From: Candidatus Magasanikbacteria bacterium CG1_02_41_34
Lineage (GTDB): Bacteria; Patescibacteriota; Patescibacteriia; Magasanikbacterales; UBA922
Assembly: GCA_001871445.1 (NCBI GenBank)
Contig: MNVD01000004.1
Coordinates: forward strand, 1 to 34,269
Length of the DNA stretch: 34,269 nt
Direction: 5' to 3'
The notes under the pieces were generated by a model. It searched no databases, was not told the DNA's origin, and saw only the letters and a list, made by a program, of their open reading frames with translations. The position numbers were made by a program, and so were the translations under genes. How positions within the stretch are numbered: position 1 is the first letter of the stretch; each line of letters begins with the position of its first letter. This document shows, piece after piece, positions 8,705 through 17,007 of this stretch.

Positions 8705-11083
8705 TTATTTCTTTATCATTTTTAATCTCAGACTATTCATCACCACAGAGACGGAACTAAAAGCCATGGCAGCACTCGCAATAATCGGTGACAACAATAT
8801 GCCAAACGCAGGATAGAGAAGTCCTGCCGCAACAGGAATCGCAATAAGGTTATATCCAAATGCCCAAAACAAATTTTGTTTCACTACACGAAGGGTCATC
8901 TTTGATACATGAATAGTTTCAATGACTTTGTCGAGCGTCCCATGTACCAGTACGATATCCCCTGCTTCTATAGCAACATCTGTCCCTGTTCCCATAGCAA
9001 TGCCAATGTCTGCCTGCGCCAAGGCAGGCGCATCATTGATACCATCCCCTACCATAGCAATAATTCTTCCCGCTTGTTCTGCCTGTAGTGATTGTATTTT
9101 TTGTGCTTTCTCAGCTGGCAAGACTTCTGCAATCACCATATCGATCCCAAGCTGTTTTCCAATAGCCTCTGCAGTACGTTGGTTATCTCCTGTGAGCATA
9201 GCCACTCGTATTCCCATTGTGTGTAATGCAGAAATAGCTTTTTTTGCTTCATCTTTGATCGTATCTGCGAGCGCAAACACAGCAACATGGACACCCTCAA
9301 CCGACATGAAAATGGTCGTTTTCCCTTCTTCTATCAGCGCATTCGCTTTCGTAAGTAATGTTGCATCAAGTGATATGTGTTCTTCATCCATCAACCGTTT
9401 ATTGCCCAGTAATATAATTTTTGTATTAATATTTCCAGACACACCACGTCCCTCTCTTGCTTTGAATGTATCTACAACAAGAGTAGTTTTTTGTGTACCA
9501 ATTTTTTCTTGTGCAAAATTTGCAATGGCATCGGAAAGAGGGTGCTCAGAAAGATGTTCTACTGCATGCGCATACGACAATACATCTTGTTCACTCTGTC
9601 CATCAGCAAACAATACATCTGTGACAGATGGTGTTCCTTTTGTGAGCGTCCCAGTTTTGTCAAACACAATAGTATGAATACTATGTGCTTTTTCAAGTGC
9701 CTCGGCATCTTTTATGAGTATCCCTTTACTTGCTGCTTTTCCTGTACCAACCATCACAGCCGTTGGTGTAGCAAGTCCAAGTGCACAAGGGCACGCAATG
9801 ATAAGAATTGTTGTTGCAATATAGACAGCAAGCTGTAACACACTCATATTTTGCGGAACAAAGCCTATCCGTGGAGCAACGAAGAACCAAAACAACGCCG
9901 CAATTATCGCAATACTAATCACAAGCGGAACAAATATACTCGATACTTTGTCTGCAAGTTTTTGAATTGGTGCCGTAGTCCCCTGCGCTTGTTCTACCAT
10001 CTGAATAATTTGAGAGAGCATGGTTTCACCACCAACACGTTCTGCAGTGAATTGAAACGTACTCGTCTTATTGATCGTTGCACCTATAACGGCATCACCT
10101 ACATTTTTTTCTGCAGGAAGAGATTCACCGGTCACCATTGATTCATCGATCGTACTAGCACCAGAACTGATAACACCATCAACGGGTATTTTTTCTCCAG
10201 GGCGAACAATAATAGTGTCACCTTTTTTTACGTCAGCCACAGGAATTTTTACTTCCTTTCCATCTCGAATCACCATAGCTTCCTTTGCTTGAAGTTCAAA
10301 CAGTGCTTTTACTGCATCACTTGTCTTTGCCTTTGCGCGCGCTTCCAGCAATCTCCCAATGAGGATGAAGAATACAATGAAGACTTCTGCCTCAAAAAAG
10401 ACATCACTGGCAACATCACCAAAAATACTCGGTGCAAATGTTACCAAAGTAGAAAATATCCATGCAGTGGTTGTACCAAGAGCAATCAACGTATCCATAT
10501 TTGAACTTCGAACCTTGAGTGCGCGCCATGCACTGACAAAAAATTGTCTTCCCCCAAGAAACAAGATTGGTGTTGCCAAAAAGAATTGCAACAAATACAA
10601 GGTATGAAGTCTATACGATGTGCCACTAAACGAAATATCGCCGAATGGCAAAGCCATCATTCCTTGACCATTCGCAGTACGAACAAGCATAAAGACCATG
10701 AGTGCAAGAAAGGGTATGACACCCATACCAACCCACATGACAGTTCTTTTTAATTTTTGATACTCTTCTTTTTTCAATGCCGATGCATGACTCTTATGAT
10801 CCATGTTCATCCCCTTCATTGCATGCATTTTTTCTGCTTCTGGTGGTGAGGCAAGGACAGTTTCTGTATCGTCAGACACGAGTTCATATCCCCCTGCACT
10901 TTGTACAGCCTTTGCGATATCATCAAGTGATACTATTTTTTCATCGTATGATATCGTCATGACTTCACTAGCATAATTCACATTGATCATCTCTACACCA
11001 GGAAGCTTTTTGACCATTTTTTCAATAAGTTGTTTGCAGGATGCGCAGTGCATACCGACAATTGGGTATTGTTCTTTTTTCAT
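8705..11083 (-). CDS. copA: Copper-translocating P1B-type ATPase
   Basis: The enzyme uses ATP to export Cu(I). The 792 residues show an N-terminal HMA domain (GMHCASC, 10-16), then a Met/His-rich linker ([14 protein letters not shown], about 86-99). The catalytic parts follow: the actuator TGES, the membrane CPC motif in [12 protein letters not shown], the phosphorylation site DKTGTLTKG and the hinge [16 protein letters not shown] in the penultimate helix ([11 protein letters not shown]) and MAFSS in the last helix are the signatures of the Cu(I) subgroup. Length and motif order are normal, so it is presumably functional. It is flanked within 10 nt by DUF3105 upstream and within 3 nt by the HMA/cupredoxin gene downstream. 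The 251-residue ORF on the other strand is a shadow. Confidence 0.96.
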   Translation of the reverse strand: MKKEQYPIVGMHCASCKQLIEKMVKKLPGVEMINVNYASEVMTISYDEKIVSLDDIAKAVQSAGGYELVSDDTETVLASPPEAEKMHAMKGMNMDHKSHASALKKEEYQKLKRTVMWVGMGVIPFLALMVFMLVRTANGQGMMALPFGDISFSGTSYRLHTLYLLQFFLATPILFLGGRQFFVSAWRALKVRSSNMDTLIALGTTTAWIFSTLVTFAPSIFGDVASDVFFEAEVFIVFFILIGRLLEARAKAKTSDAVKALFELQAKEAMVIRDGKEVKIPVADVKKGDTIIVRPGEKIPVDGVISSGASTIDESMVTGESLPAEKNVGDAVIGATINKTSTFQFTAERVGGETMLSQIIQMVEQAQGTTAPIQKLADKVSSIFVPLVISIAIIAALFWFFVAPRIGFVPQNMSVLQLAVYIATTILIIACPCALGLATPTAVMVGTGKAASKGILIKDAEALEKAHSIHTIVFDKTGTLTKGTPSVTDVLFADGQSEQDVLSYAHAVEHLSEHPLSDAIANFAQEKIGTQKTTLVVDTFKAREGRGVSGNINTKIILLGNKRLMDEEHISLDATLLTKANALIEEGKTTIFMSVEGVHVAVFALADTIKDEAKKAISALHTMGIRVAMLTGDNQRTAEAIGKQLGIDMVIAEVLPAEKAQKIQSLQAEQAGRIIAMVGDGINDAPALAQADIGIAMGTGTDVAIEAGDIVLVHGTLDKVIETIHVSKMTLRVVKQNLFWAFGYNLIAIPVAAGLLYPAFGILLSPIIASAAMAFSSVSVVMNSLRLKMIKK

Positions 11084-11093
11084 AGGAAACTAT

Positions 11094-11603
11094 TTATAGA
11101 TGATGATCAATACCTTCGTAGGCTTTAATAAATTGCTGTACCTTTTCTATATCTACTATATCAAGAGGAAGCAATTTATTCCATGCCGTCAGTGCTATTA
11201 CATATTCCATATCATATCTTGGTGCAATGATGACGTGTGTTCTTCCCGCACTCATAACTGCGTCTTCTAGCACATTCCATTCTGTTTTTGGGAGTACATC
11301 TGGATTATATTGCACCACAACCCCTCCATCTTCAAGATTGTGTATTTGCTGTTCATCTGGAATAATTTCGCTACTCACTCCCCACGGTGCAATACTTCCA
11401 ACATGGGGTCCAGACGTAGGAGGATTGGAATTGTATGGTTCGTGTTCTGCATCAATCGTATCAATATGCCTATTTCCCATGGTAACAATTTTTTCAACAC
11501 CAGGTATTTCAGTCTGCACACGTTGTAACACAAGGAAGACCACGACGACAAGAATGACAATACCAACACTGATGATAATAGTATTGTTTGATTTGTTTTT
11601 CAT
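11094..11603 (-). CDS. DUF3105 family membrane-anchored protein
   Basis: A 169-residue protein with one N-terminal membrane segment (about 8-26) and an exofacial domain. The signatures are YNSNPPTSGPHVG (57-69), APWGV (72-76), HNLEDGGVVVQY (88-99; the family usually has HNLEHGG, so one His is Asp here) and APRYDMEYVIALTAWN. These identify DUF3105, a family of unknown biochemical function found near membrane and metal genes. Several conserved His residues could bind metal, and the copper neighbours suggest it, but this is inference. It is 10 nt upstream of copA and 18 nt downstream of a small membrane protein. Confidence 0.85.
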   Translation of the reverse strand: MKNKSNNTIIISVGIVILVVVVFLVLQRVQTEIPGVEKIVTMGNRHIDTIDAEHEPYNSNPPTSGPHVGSIAPWGVSSEIIPDEQQIHNLEDGGVVVQYNPDVLPKTEWNVLEDAVMSAGRTHVIIAPRYDMEYVIALTAWNKLLPLDIVDIEKVQQFIKAYEGIDHHL

Positions 11604-11621
11604 ATCTTATATTTCAATATG

Positions 11622-12062
11622 TTACCAATTTTTACAACATGCCGTCAGCTCTGAAACAATTCGTTTCACTTTTGGATTGCTGGTATATGCGTAGAGAACA
11701 AATGTTACACTCCACAACAATAACAGGAGGAGAACAGGCCACATCATGGTAGATACATACCCCACCATGGCAAATACCACTGCAGTAGCTGTCAAGAAAA
11801 AAGGAAACCGAAAAAGCAACAGCGACTCGGGAACCCTTTTTTCAAGTACATAATATATACCAACGACGCTTTGTCCCATAAGTACCGCGATAAGTACAGG
11901 ATCTGTAAACAATTTGCACCAATACAATACCAACAACACCATCCATGTCATACTCACACTTGCACAGAGCACACAAAATTGCCACGCAGTATATTTTTTT
12001 ATCACGAGGAGGAACACAAACAAACCACACATCATGGATAATACAATCATTACATTATTCAT
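11622..12062 (-). CDS. Small polytopic membrane protein with CVLC motif
   Basis: The 146 residues are mostly hydrophobic, with four or five membrane helices. Residues 27-34 read WQFCVLCA at a membrane boundary, which resembles the first redox pair of DsbB (E. coli CVLC). The C-terminus carries a vicinal cysteine pair (TACCKNW). No second DsbB loop is obvious. Its start overlaps the stop of the upstream gene by 4 nt (ATGA), so translation is coupled. Given a DsbA-like gene in the same operon, a DsbB- or VKOR-like electron acceptor is possible but unproven, and I cannot name the family with certainty. Confidence 0.6.
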   Translation of the reverse strand: MNNVMIVLSMMCGLFVFLLVIKKYTAWQFCVLCASVSMTWMVLLVLYWCKLFTDPVLIAVLMGQSVVGIYYVLEKRVPESLLLFRFPFFLTATAVVFAMVGYVSTMMWPVLLLLLLWSVTFVLYAYTSNPKVKRIVSELTACCKNW

Positions 12063-12580
12063 AGAATAAACTGCATAATCAGTGACGCAAGGAACAATAA
12101 GACAAAGGTAATCACTATGCCTTGATAGGGAAACAACCTTCTTTGTTTTATCTTGGACACACGAAGGCTTATGGCAGGAGATATGAACATCAACACAGCA
12201 CCAATACTGCTCCCAACAAGAAATTTATGTATGAGATATGTCTTATTGAAGAATGTTCCATATGTTCCAAACCAATAGATATTTATTGACGTGTAGTCCT
12301 GAAGTAATGGGATGAGTGGAAGAAGAGTGCTCAAAAAAATTACCACTGTCAGAATCTGTTTTTGATATGATATATATTCTTTTTTGACTATTCTCGACAT
12401 CCATATACCCAGAGCCAACGCAAATGCCCCCAAGAAAATACCTACTACATATGTACTCACCCCAATGTATGAAGCCCCAACAGCAAGTGCACCTGCACCC
12501 ACAGTACAGAGGGGGCAATGCGCTTTTGCTGCGGTAGGGATCAGTGTGAAGAGTGCAATAATTCCATATATTTTTTTCAT
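12059..12580 (-). CDS. Membrane protein with exofacial HCPLC motif after a signal peptide
   Basis: I place the start at the ATG giving MKKIYGIIAL rather than the 16-codon longer ORF, because this creates a normal signal peptide (1-20, ending AAKA) and leaves 10 nt to the DUF411 gene instead of an overlap. The mature N-terminus then begins HCPLCTVGAGA, a CxxC pair exposed outside the cell, followed by about five membrane helices (total 173 residues). Similar HCPLCTVGAGA proteins occur in copper clusters of other Patescibacteria as I recall, without an assigned function. Metal binding or thiol exchange with DsbA are the obvious hypotheses. Confidence 0.6.
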   Translation of the reverse strand: MKKIYGIIALFTLIPTAAKAHCPLCTVGAGALAVGASYIGVSTYVVGIFLGAFALALGIWMSRIVKKEYISYQKQILTVVIFLSTLLPLIPLLQDYTSINIYWFGTYGTFFNKTYLIHKFLVGSSIGAVLMFISPAISLRVSKIKQRRLFPYQGIVITFVLLFLASLIMQFIL

Positions 12581-12590
12581 AGGCGGTCGT

Positions 12591-13073
12591 TTACAATTGC
12601 ATATACTCAGCAACACTTCCTTGTTCATCTATAGCATAGATAGAAAAGGCTTCTCGCTTTTTCCCTGGCATGCCAGGAGATCCTACAGGCATATTTGGTA
12701 ATGCAATGGTACGAACATCAGAATCATTGGCAAGAAGAGCCTCTATACCTTCAGTTGGGATATGTCCTTCGACAACATACCCATCTTCTATCACCGTCGT
12801 ATGACAACTTTCCATGTCAGGAGGGATACCGTATTCATTTTTTATCTTGGCCATATCTTCTGTATCGACAACACGCACATCATACCCAGCTCGCTTCATA
12901 TACAAGACATAGTTTCCACAACAACCACAGGTTGGTGATTTGTAGATTGTCATTGATTTTGCAGATACCGTTGGCACAAATCGTTCTTTTCCAGATCCAT
13001 TTGTTATCACCACGAGAGCAACAAGTGCAAAGAGTGACCCAGATATCCAAAGAAAGATCTTTTTTTTCTTCAT
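12591..13073 (-). CDS. DUF411 metal-binding protein, membrane anchored
   Basis: The 160 residues have an N-terminal membrane anchor (about 5-24) and a DUF411 domain from residue 41: YKSPTCGCCGNYV (44-56, cysteines 49, 51 and 52), MESCHT (88-92), GHIP (103-106) and LPNMPVGSPGMPG (126-137). DUF411 proteins have a thioredoxin-like fold and are encoded with copper-resistance genes. The Cys, His and Met residues are the presumed Cu(I) ligands. It lies 7 nt after the DsbA-like gene and 10 nt before the HCPLC protein. The role in extracytoplasmic copper sequestration is inferred from family and context. Confidence 0.85.
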   Translation of the reverse strand: MKKKKIFLWISGSLFALVALVVITNGSGKERFVPTVSAKSMTIYKSPTCGCCGNYVLYMKRAGYDVRVVDTEDMAKIKNEYGIPPDMESCHTTVIEDGYVVEGHIPTEGIEALLANDSDVRTIALPNMPVGSPGMPGKKREAFSIYAIDEQGSVAEYMQL

Positions 13074-13080
13074 AAGAATA

Positions 13081-13842
13081 TTATTTTAATACCGACTGAA
13101 TAATCTGTTCTACTTGCGAAAATGGTTGCGCGCCACTAATAACAATTTTTTGATCGCCGACAAGAAGAACTGAATATGGCGTTCCACGAAGACCTGCCTT
13201 TTGTGCATCGTCGAGATCTGTCTGTACATTGCCAGCAAACTTTTTTGAGTCAAGACAGTCTGTAAATGCTGCGACGTTTACTCCAGTATCTTTTGCAATA
13301 GCAAAAAGTTCTGCATCGGCAAGTCCATTATTTGACGGTGTTCTTGCAAACAGTTCATCGGCAAACTTCCAAAATCCTGTATTACCTTCAAGATCACCTG
13401 CACACTCCAATGCCAGTGCTTCTCTTCGCGCTTTGCTGTGAAGACTGTCAAGTGGCGCATGACGATATACCCATTTTACTGAATCTCCATACGTAGCAAT
13501 AACTTGATTCATCGTATCGTGAAATCGTTTGCAGAACGGACACTCCGTATCTGAAAACTCTACAATCGTAATATCGGCATCTTTCTTTCCTTTATACCAA
13601 TCGGCATCCGTCACAGGGGTCAATACAATATTGGTGTCAGACGGAGGAACCACAGCAGAGGGAACACCCTGCTGGGCATCACCACGAGCAACAACAGGTT
13701 CGATGGTATCAGGAGAAGCAACCTGTTGTGACAAGAGCACAAAGAATCCAATAGACGTAATTGCAAAAAAGGATACTACTGCTCCAAGCATAAAAATTTG
13801 ACCTTTGGGCAACATTTCCAAGAGAGATTTTTTTTCAGACAT
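13081..13842 (-). CDS. DsbA/BdbD-like membrane-anchored thiol-disulfide oxidoreductase
   Basis: The 253 residues show an N-terminal membrane anchor (about 16-40), a Ser/Pro/Ala linker, and a DsbA-type thioredoxin fold. The active site is CPFC (101-104, in FSDTECPFCKRFH), and the cis-proline loop is RGTPYSV (219-225). Such proteins introduce or isomerise disulfides in exported proteins. The redox partner is not obvious, but two membrane proteins with CxxC pairs lie downstream in the same operon. Keeping cysteines of copper-exposed proteins correct is a plausible reason for this placement. It starts 78 nt after the upstream gene, with a weak terminator between, so it may have its own promoter. 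Confidence 0.88.
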   Translation of the reverse strand: MSEKKSLLEMLPKGQIFMLGAVVSFFAITSIGFFVLLSQQVASPDTIEPVVARGDAQQGVPSAVVPPSDTNIVLTPVTDADWYKGKKDADITIVEFSDTECPFCKRFHDTMNQVIATYGDSVKWVYRHAPLDSLHSKARREALALECAGDLEGNTGFWKFADELFARTPSNNGLADAELFAIAKDTGVNVAAFTDCLDSKKFAGNVQTDLDDAQKAGLRGTPYSVLLVGDQKIVISGAQPFSQVEQIIQSVLK

Positions 13843-13877
13843 ATAGTATATTGTTGTGACTAAAGAAATTTTTCAAT

Positions 13878-13908
13878 AAAAAAACGAGTATGCTAAAAAA
13901 CATACACG
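13878..13908 (-). terminator. Weak rho-independent terminator after the Met/His/Cys-rich protein gene
   Basis: On the minus strand CGTGTATG pairs with CATACTCG (one mismatch) and is followed by seven T. It may only partly terminate, leaving read-through into dsbA. Confidence 0.55.
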
Positions 13909-13920
13909 CCCTATGTCACG

Positions 13921-14337
13921 CTACCACGTCTTTGAATGCAAAATGCCTGATGAAAAAAGACGAGAAAAAAATAATGCAAAATACGCCCAACGTTCTCCCC
14001 ACCGACGCATATACAATGAGGTATGATCAACGAGGCTCCACAAAAAAAGTATGGTAATCAATAGTATGCTGGAAACAAATGCAACCAGAGAAGAAAATAG
14101 TGTGGCATGCCCAGTAAGAATAGCAACAATACCATGATGTGCAATTTGTATACCATTAGGCGTTTCGTTTGCTGTCTGATTTTGTATGCCACAACACTCG
14201 TGTGACATGCCCATACCTTCATGGGCAGCAATTTTTTCTGTAGCATCCGTAAACTCATGTCCTATCATTCCAATATTAAAACCAAAACAAGACCAGGAGA
14301 GGAAGAAGAGGAGAATGATAGCAATGCGCTGCATCAT
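13921..14337 (-). CDS. Small membrane protein with Met/His/Cys-rich exofacial loop
   Basis: The 138 residues start with a signal peptide or membrane helix (about 3-21). A loop rich in possible metal ligands follows (AAHEGMGMSHECCG, about 37-50, then QIAHHG). Two further hydrophobic segments (about 80-100 and 115-130) complete it. I do not recognise a named family. The cluster of Met, His and Cys beside copper genes suggests copper binding outside the membrane. It is the first gene of the minus-strand copper block. Confidence 0.6.
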   Translation of the reverse strand: MMQRIAIILLFFLSWSCFGFNIGMIGHEFTDATEKIAAHEGMGMSHECCGIQNQTANETPNGIQIAHHGIVAILTGHATLFSSLVAFVSSILLITILFLWSLVDHTSLYMRRWGERWAYFALFFSRLFSSGILHSKTW

Positions 14338-14394
14338 AGAGTCATATATGTAATATAGCTAAGCGTATCAGAAAAAAGCAGTTTTGCCAAATAT

Positions 14395-14424
14395 AAAAAA
14401 TGACACCGTGCGGTGTCATTTTTT
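14395..14424. terminator. Rho-independent terminator
   Basis: The perfect stem TGACACCG/CGGTGTCA with a 2-nt centre (14401-14418) has A6 before and T6 after. It ends the rlmN operon on the minus strand and insulates it from the copper block. Confidence 0.9.
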
Positions 14425-14453
14425 ATTGTACGTGCGTGCGTTGAAATGTGTAT

Positions 14454-15083
14454 TTACTTTTTCTTTGTAGCAACTGCTTTCTTTACGGTCTTTTTTTCTT
14501 TCTTCTCAGCTTTTTTGTCTGCTTTCACTTCTGCTTTTTTCTTTGCTACTGGTTTTTCTCCGCTCACGACGGATCCGCCTTGGGTGGATTCAGCTCCTTT
14601 TTCTTTCTTTGAAGATTTTTCAAAAAGAGGAGCTTTTTTTCCACTTTCGAGAAGAGACAAAATTTTATCCATTTTCAAATGCAACGAATCAAGCTGTTTT
14701 TGTGAGACACCGCTACTTTGTGATGCACTAGCTGATGGTGCTCCACCAAAACTTTTTTCAAAGCTTCGTTCCGGCTTTCGTGATGAAAAACTGTCTCCAC
14801 CTTTTTGACTCTTGAAACAATTGCTACAATATACTGGCTGAGTTCCACTTGGTCGAAAAGGTACTTCACACTTTTCATTGCAACCATCACAGGTTGCTGG
14901 AAACATTTTCTTTGGTCCGTCACTTCGTCCACCACCATAGCTTGAACGTGACCCACTGTCTCGTCCGCCACCATAGCTAGGTCGTGATCCACGATCCCGA
15001 TCGCCATATGATGAACGTCCGCCACCGCCAAATCCTCTATCTCCACCACTTCGGTCGTTCTTGAATGAGTTAAAATTGCCCAT
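14454..15083 (-). CDS. CxxC-x17-CxxC zinc-ribbon protein with RGG-like N-terminus
   Basis: I use the ATG giving MGNFNSFKND, 17 codons inside the listed ORF, because the upstream part (LCCDLRYLF) looks non-coding. Residues 8-60 are Gly/Arg/Ser/Tyr-rich with repeats such as SSYGGGRSD, like RNA-binding RGG tails. Residues about 64-92 form a zinc ribbon with exactly 17 residues between CDGC and CSNC, matching the CxxC-x17-CxxC family that I know from Patescibacteria. A short helix (LDSLHLKMDKILSLLE) and a Lys/Ala-rich tail (KKAEVKADKKAEKKEKK) follow. An RNA or ribosome-associated role is inferred from composition and from the position at the end of the rlmN operon. Confidence 0.75.
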   Translation of the reverse strand: MGNFNSFKNDRSGGDRGFGGGGRSSYGDRDRGSRPSYGGGRDSGSRSSYGGGRSDGPKKMFPATCDGCNEKCEVPFRPSGTQPVYCSNCFKSQKGGDSFSSRKPERSFEKSFGGAPSASASQSSGVSQKQLDSLHLKMDKILSLLESGKKAPLFEKSSKKEKGAESTQGGSVVSGEKPVAKKKAEVKADKKAEKKEKKTVKKAVATKKK

Positions 15084-15166
15084 ATAATCTGATCGGTACT
15101 TAATGAATAGATAACGTAAATCACAGCATAGCACAATATTTTGGAAAAAGCAAGGGGCAAAGCGAA

Positions 15167-15679
15167 CTATTTCTCTCTATCAGAAGAAACACGTTTTTTG
15201 GACCGTAGTAAAAGAATCGTATTTATCAATACTATCGAAAAAAATACTATACCAGACCATACAAACAAAAGACTCATACCTATCATATATTCCCATCCAG
15301 ATGATGGATCCATAACAGCGAAAAAATATATCCCCTCACACAGCGCATACAACAAAGGAAAAGAAAGACTGTATAGCAACCGCCGGGTGTTTTTTTCTAC
15401 CAACATATATCGGATACTCCAATAGAACACGAGGACCACAGGCAAAAAAATTGACATGAGGCCTATCGCCTGAAGAGGAAGAAAGTACGGAGTATGGCTA
15501 TAGGCATAATTTGTTACAGAAGAACCATCAGACAATGTTACCGTTTCTGCCGTCGTCAATGCAGCACTATGTTCTATAGTATAGGCAGTATCTAGGGCAA
15601 CAAAACCTTGTCCTAGGATATATAACCCAAATATACTGCCCACGAGCAAACCAAGATACCATCCAAGAGGATATTTCAT
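15167..15679 (-). CDS. Conserved-looking four-helix membrane protein of unknown function
   Basis: The 170 residues contain four predicted membrane segments (about 7-27, 67-90, 101-120 and 133-157). A polar loop of about 40 residues lies between the first two (EHSAALTTAETVTLSDGSS), and the C-terminus is basic and cytosolic (RSKKRVSSDREK). I see no catalytic or binding motif and do not recognise the family. The gene begins 6 nt after rlmN, so it is in the same transcript. Confidence 0.65.
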   Translation of the reverse strand: MKYPLGWYLGLLVGSIFGLYILGQGFVALDTAYTIEHSAALTTAETVTLSDGSSVTNYAYSHTPYFLPLQAIGLMSIFLPVVLVFYWSIRYMLVEKNTRRLLYSLSFPLLYALCEGIYFFAVMDPSSGWEYMIGMSLLFVWSGIVFFSIVLINTILLLRSKKRVSSDREK

Positions 15680-15685
15680 ATATAT

Positions 15686-16735
15686 TTACGAACTACTCAG
15701 CGCCAATTGACCACATGCAGCAGCAATATCGTCCCCCATTGTCTTGCGTTCCGTCACATTGATATCATGATCTCGCAAGATTTGTTTGAAGGCATCGATA
15801 CGTACGCGTTCGGCTCGGTCAAACGTTTTTCCCAACACCGGATTGTATGGAATCACATTTACTTTTGCTACCGCAGTTTTGACGATATAGCTTGCGAGTT
15901 CTCGTGCCAAGGCAGGCGTGTCATTGATATGAGAGATAAGGGTATATTCAAACGTCAGATGATGTCGTCGATTACCAAGTGTTTCCTGATATCGATGTGA
16001 CCACGCAGCAAGTCTTTTGATAAAATCAGGCACGGTCGTTGGCACGATTTCTTCACGTCGTTCTTGGTTTGCACTATGGAGTGAAATAGTAATACGCACG
16101 GGTGGCCAGTCTGGATCGGTCAACAATTTTTCCATTTGTGTGAGCACGCCTACCGTGGATACCATGATTTTTGTCGGACCAAGATCAGTATACTTCAGCC
16201 ACGTATGAATTGCTTGTTTTACATTGTCATAATTTGCCATTGGCTCTCCCATGCCCATGAACACAATATTGGAAATACGTTGAGATAATTCTGGTTTTGT
16301 TTGCAAAAATTCTCGCCAAAAACGATATTGATCCATGATCTCATCACTATGCATACTCCGTTTTAGTCCCATTGTCCCCGTCGCACAAAATGTACATTTC
16401 ATGGCGCAACCGATCTGACTCGAGACACACAGCGTCCACTGCTCTTTTCTATTTGCCATGAGGACTGATTCAAAATTTTTGTTGTCTGCAGTTTTTAATA
16501 CTGCTTTGTATGTATCTTCTAGTTTACTTTCAAACATCTCTACCAAGGCAATACTCATCCACGGTACTTCTTCTGACAGTGTTGTTCGCATGGCGAGTGG
16601 CAGTGTGGTCACGTCTTGCCAAGACGATACCGCGGTATCAAAAAGCGCCCTGTTGATCTGATCAAAACGAAATGTTGGGACATTGCCCAGGAGTGCGGTA
16701 ATTGTTTCTGCACGGCTTTTATACATACAAAACAC
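15686..16735 (-). CDS. rlmN: Dual-specificity 23S rRNA/tRNA adenine-C2 methyltransferase (radical SAM)
   Basis: RlmN methylates C2 of A2503 in 23S rRNA and A37 in some tRNAs, using a radical SAM cluster and two cysteines. The sequence shows CAMKCTFC (110-117, the C-x3-C-x2-C cluster motif), FMGMGEPMANYDNV, the SAM-site STVGV and LHSANQ, and the conserved C-terminal Cys in DDIAAACGQL (Cys 341). Length is normal. The listed start is GTG at 16735, overlapping the stop of the preceding small gene. An ATG three codons later (16726) is an equally good start. The last few residues after the catalytic Cys are short, as is usual. Confidence 0.95.
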   Translation of the reverse strand: MFCMYKSRAETITALLGNVPTFRFDQINRALFDTAVSSWQDVTTLPLAMRTTLSEEVPWMSIALVEMFESKLEDTYKAVLKTADNKNFESVLMANRKEQWTLCVSSQIGCAMKCTFCATGTMGLKRSMHSDEIMDQYRFWREFLQTKPELSQRISNIVFMGMGEPMANYDNVKQAIHTWLKYTDLGPTKIMVSTVGVLTQMEKLLTDPDWPPVRITISLHSANQERREEIVPTTVPDFIKRLAAWSHRYQETLGNRRHHLTFEYTLISHINDTPALARELASYIVKTAVAKVNVIPYNPVLGKTFDRAERVRIDAFKQILRDHDINVTERKTMGDDIAAACGQLALSSS

Positions 16736-16926
16736 TATTTTCCCGACTTACTATCTCTATTTCCCATGCTACGCTGTCTTGATGCCCCTTTGGTACTATC
16801 TTTTTTTGCATGAATACCACTATGTCCACGCGGTTTTGTATATTGGCTGGTATTATAAGGAACAGGCTTTGCATCCGGAGATGTACCCTGTATCTTTTTC
16901 ATGTGTTTGAATACTTTGTGGAGCAT
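16735..16926 (-). CDS. Small basic, probably disordered protein upstream of rlmN
   Basis: From the ATG at 16926 the protein has 63 residues starting MLHKVFKHMKK, then a Pro/Ser/Lys/Gly-rich tail (KPRGHSGIHAKKDSTKG). The longer listed ORF start (16983) lies in the predicted promoter and is rejected. Its stop overlaps the GTG start of rlmN, and the whole looks like the first gene of the rlmN operon. I recognise no family. Composition suggests nucleic-acid binding. It could also be a non-conserved leader ORF. Confidence 0.45.
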   Translation of the reverse strand: MLHKVFKHMKKIQGTSPDAKPVPYNTSQYTKPRGHSGIHAKKDSTKGASRQRSMGNRDSKSGK

Positions 16927-16954
16927 ATATGTGTATGACAGAAAGGAGTTGATC

Positions 16955-16983
16955 ACTATAACACAAAAAGGGAAAGATTGCAA
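16955..16983 (-). promoter_or_regulatory. Candidate promoter for the rlmN operon
   Basis: On the minus strand TTGCAA (16978-16983) and TATAGT (16955-16960) are separated by 17 nt. Transcription would begin near 16948, 22 nt before the ATG at 16926. Confidence 0.55.
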
Positions 16984-17007
16984 TATGGAGAGACCTCCTC
17001 AAAAAAA

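Noticed and set aside
9005-9045. A ~20-bp similarity between copA (GCCAAGGCAGGCG..TCATTGATA) and rlmN near 15907-15930
   Set aside because: Both encode the same short peptide pattern (IND-x-PALA) that is normal for each family, so this is coincidence of motif and codon choice rather than a repeat.
8922-9677. 251-residue ORF on the plus strand
   Set aside because: It lies wholly opposite copA, is Ser/Ala/Cys-rich as expected for a reverse-strand shadow, and has no domain.
13845-13876. TTGAAA ... TATACT upstream of the dsbA-like gene as a promoter
   Set aside because: The spacing is 20 nt and the TATACT is only 2 nt from the start codon, so transcription would begin inside the gene.
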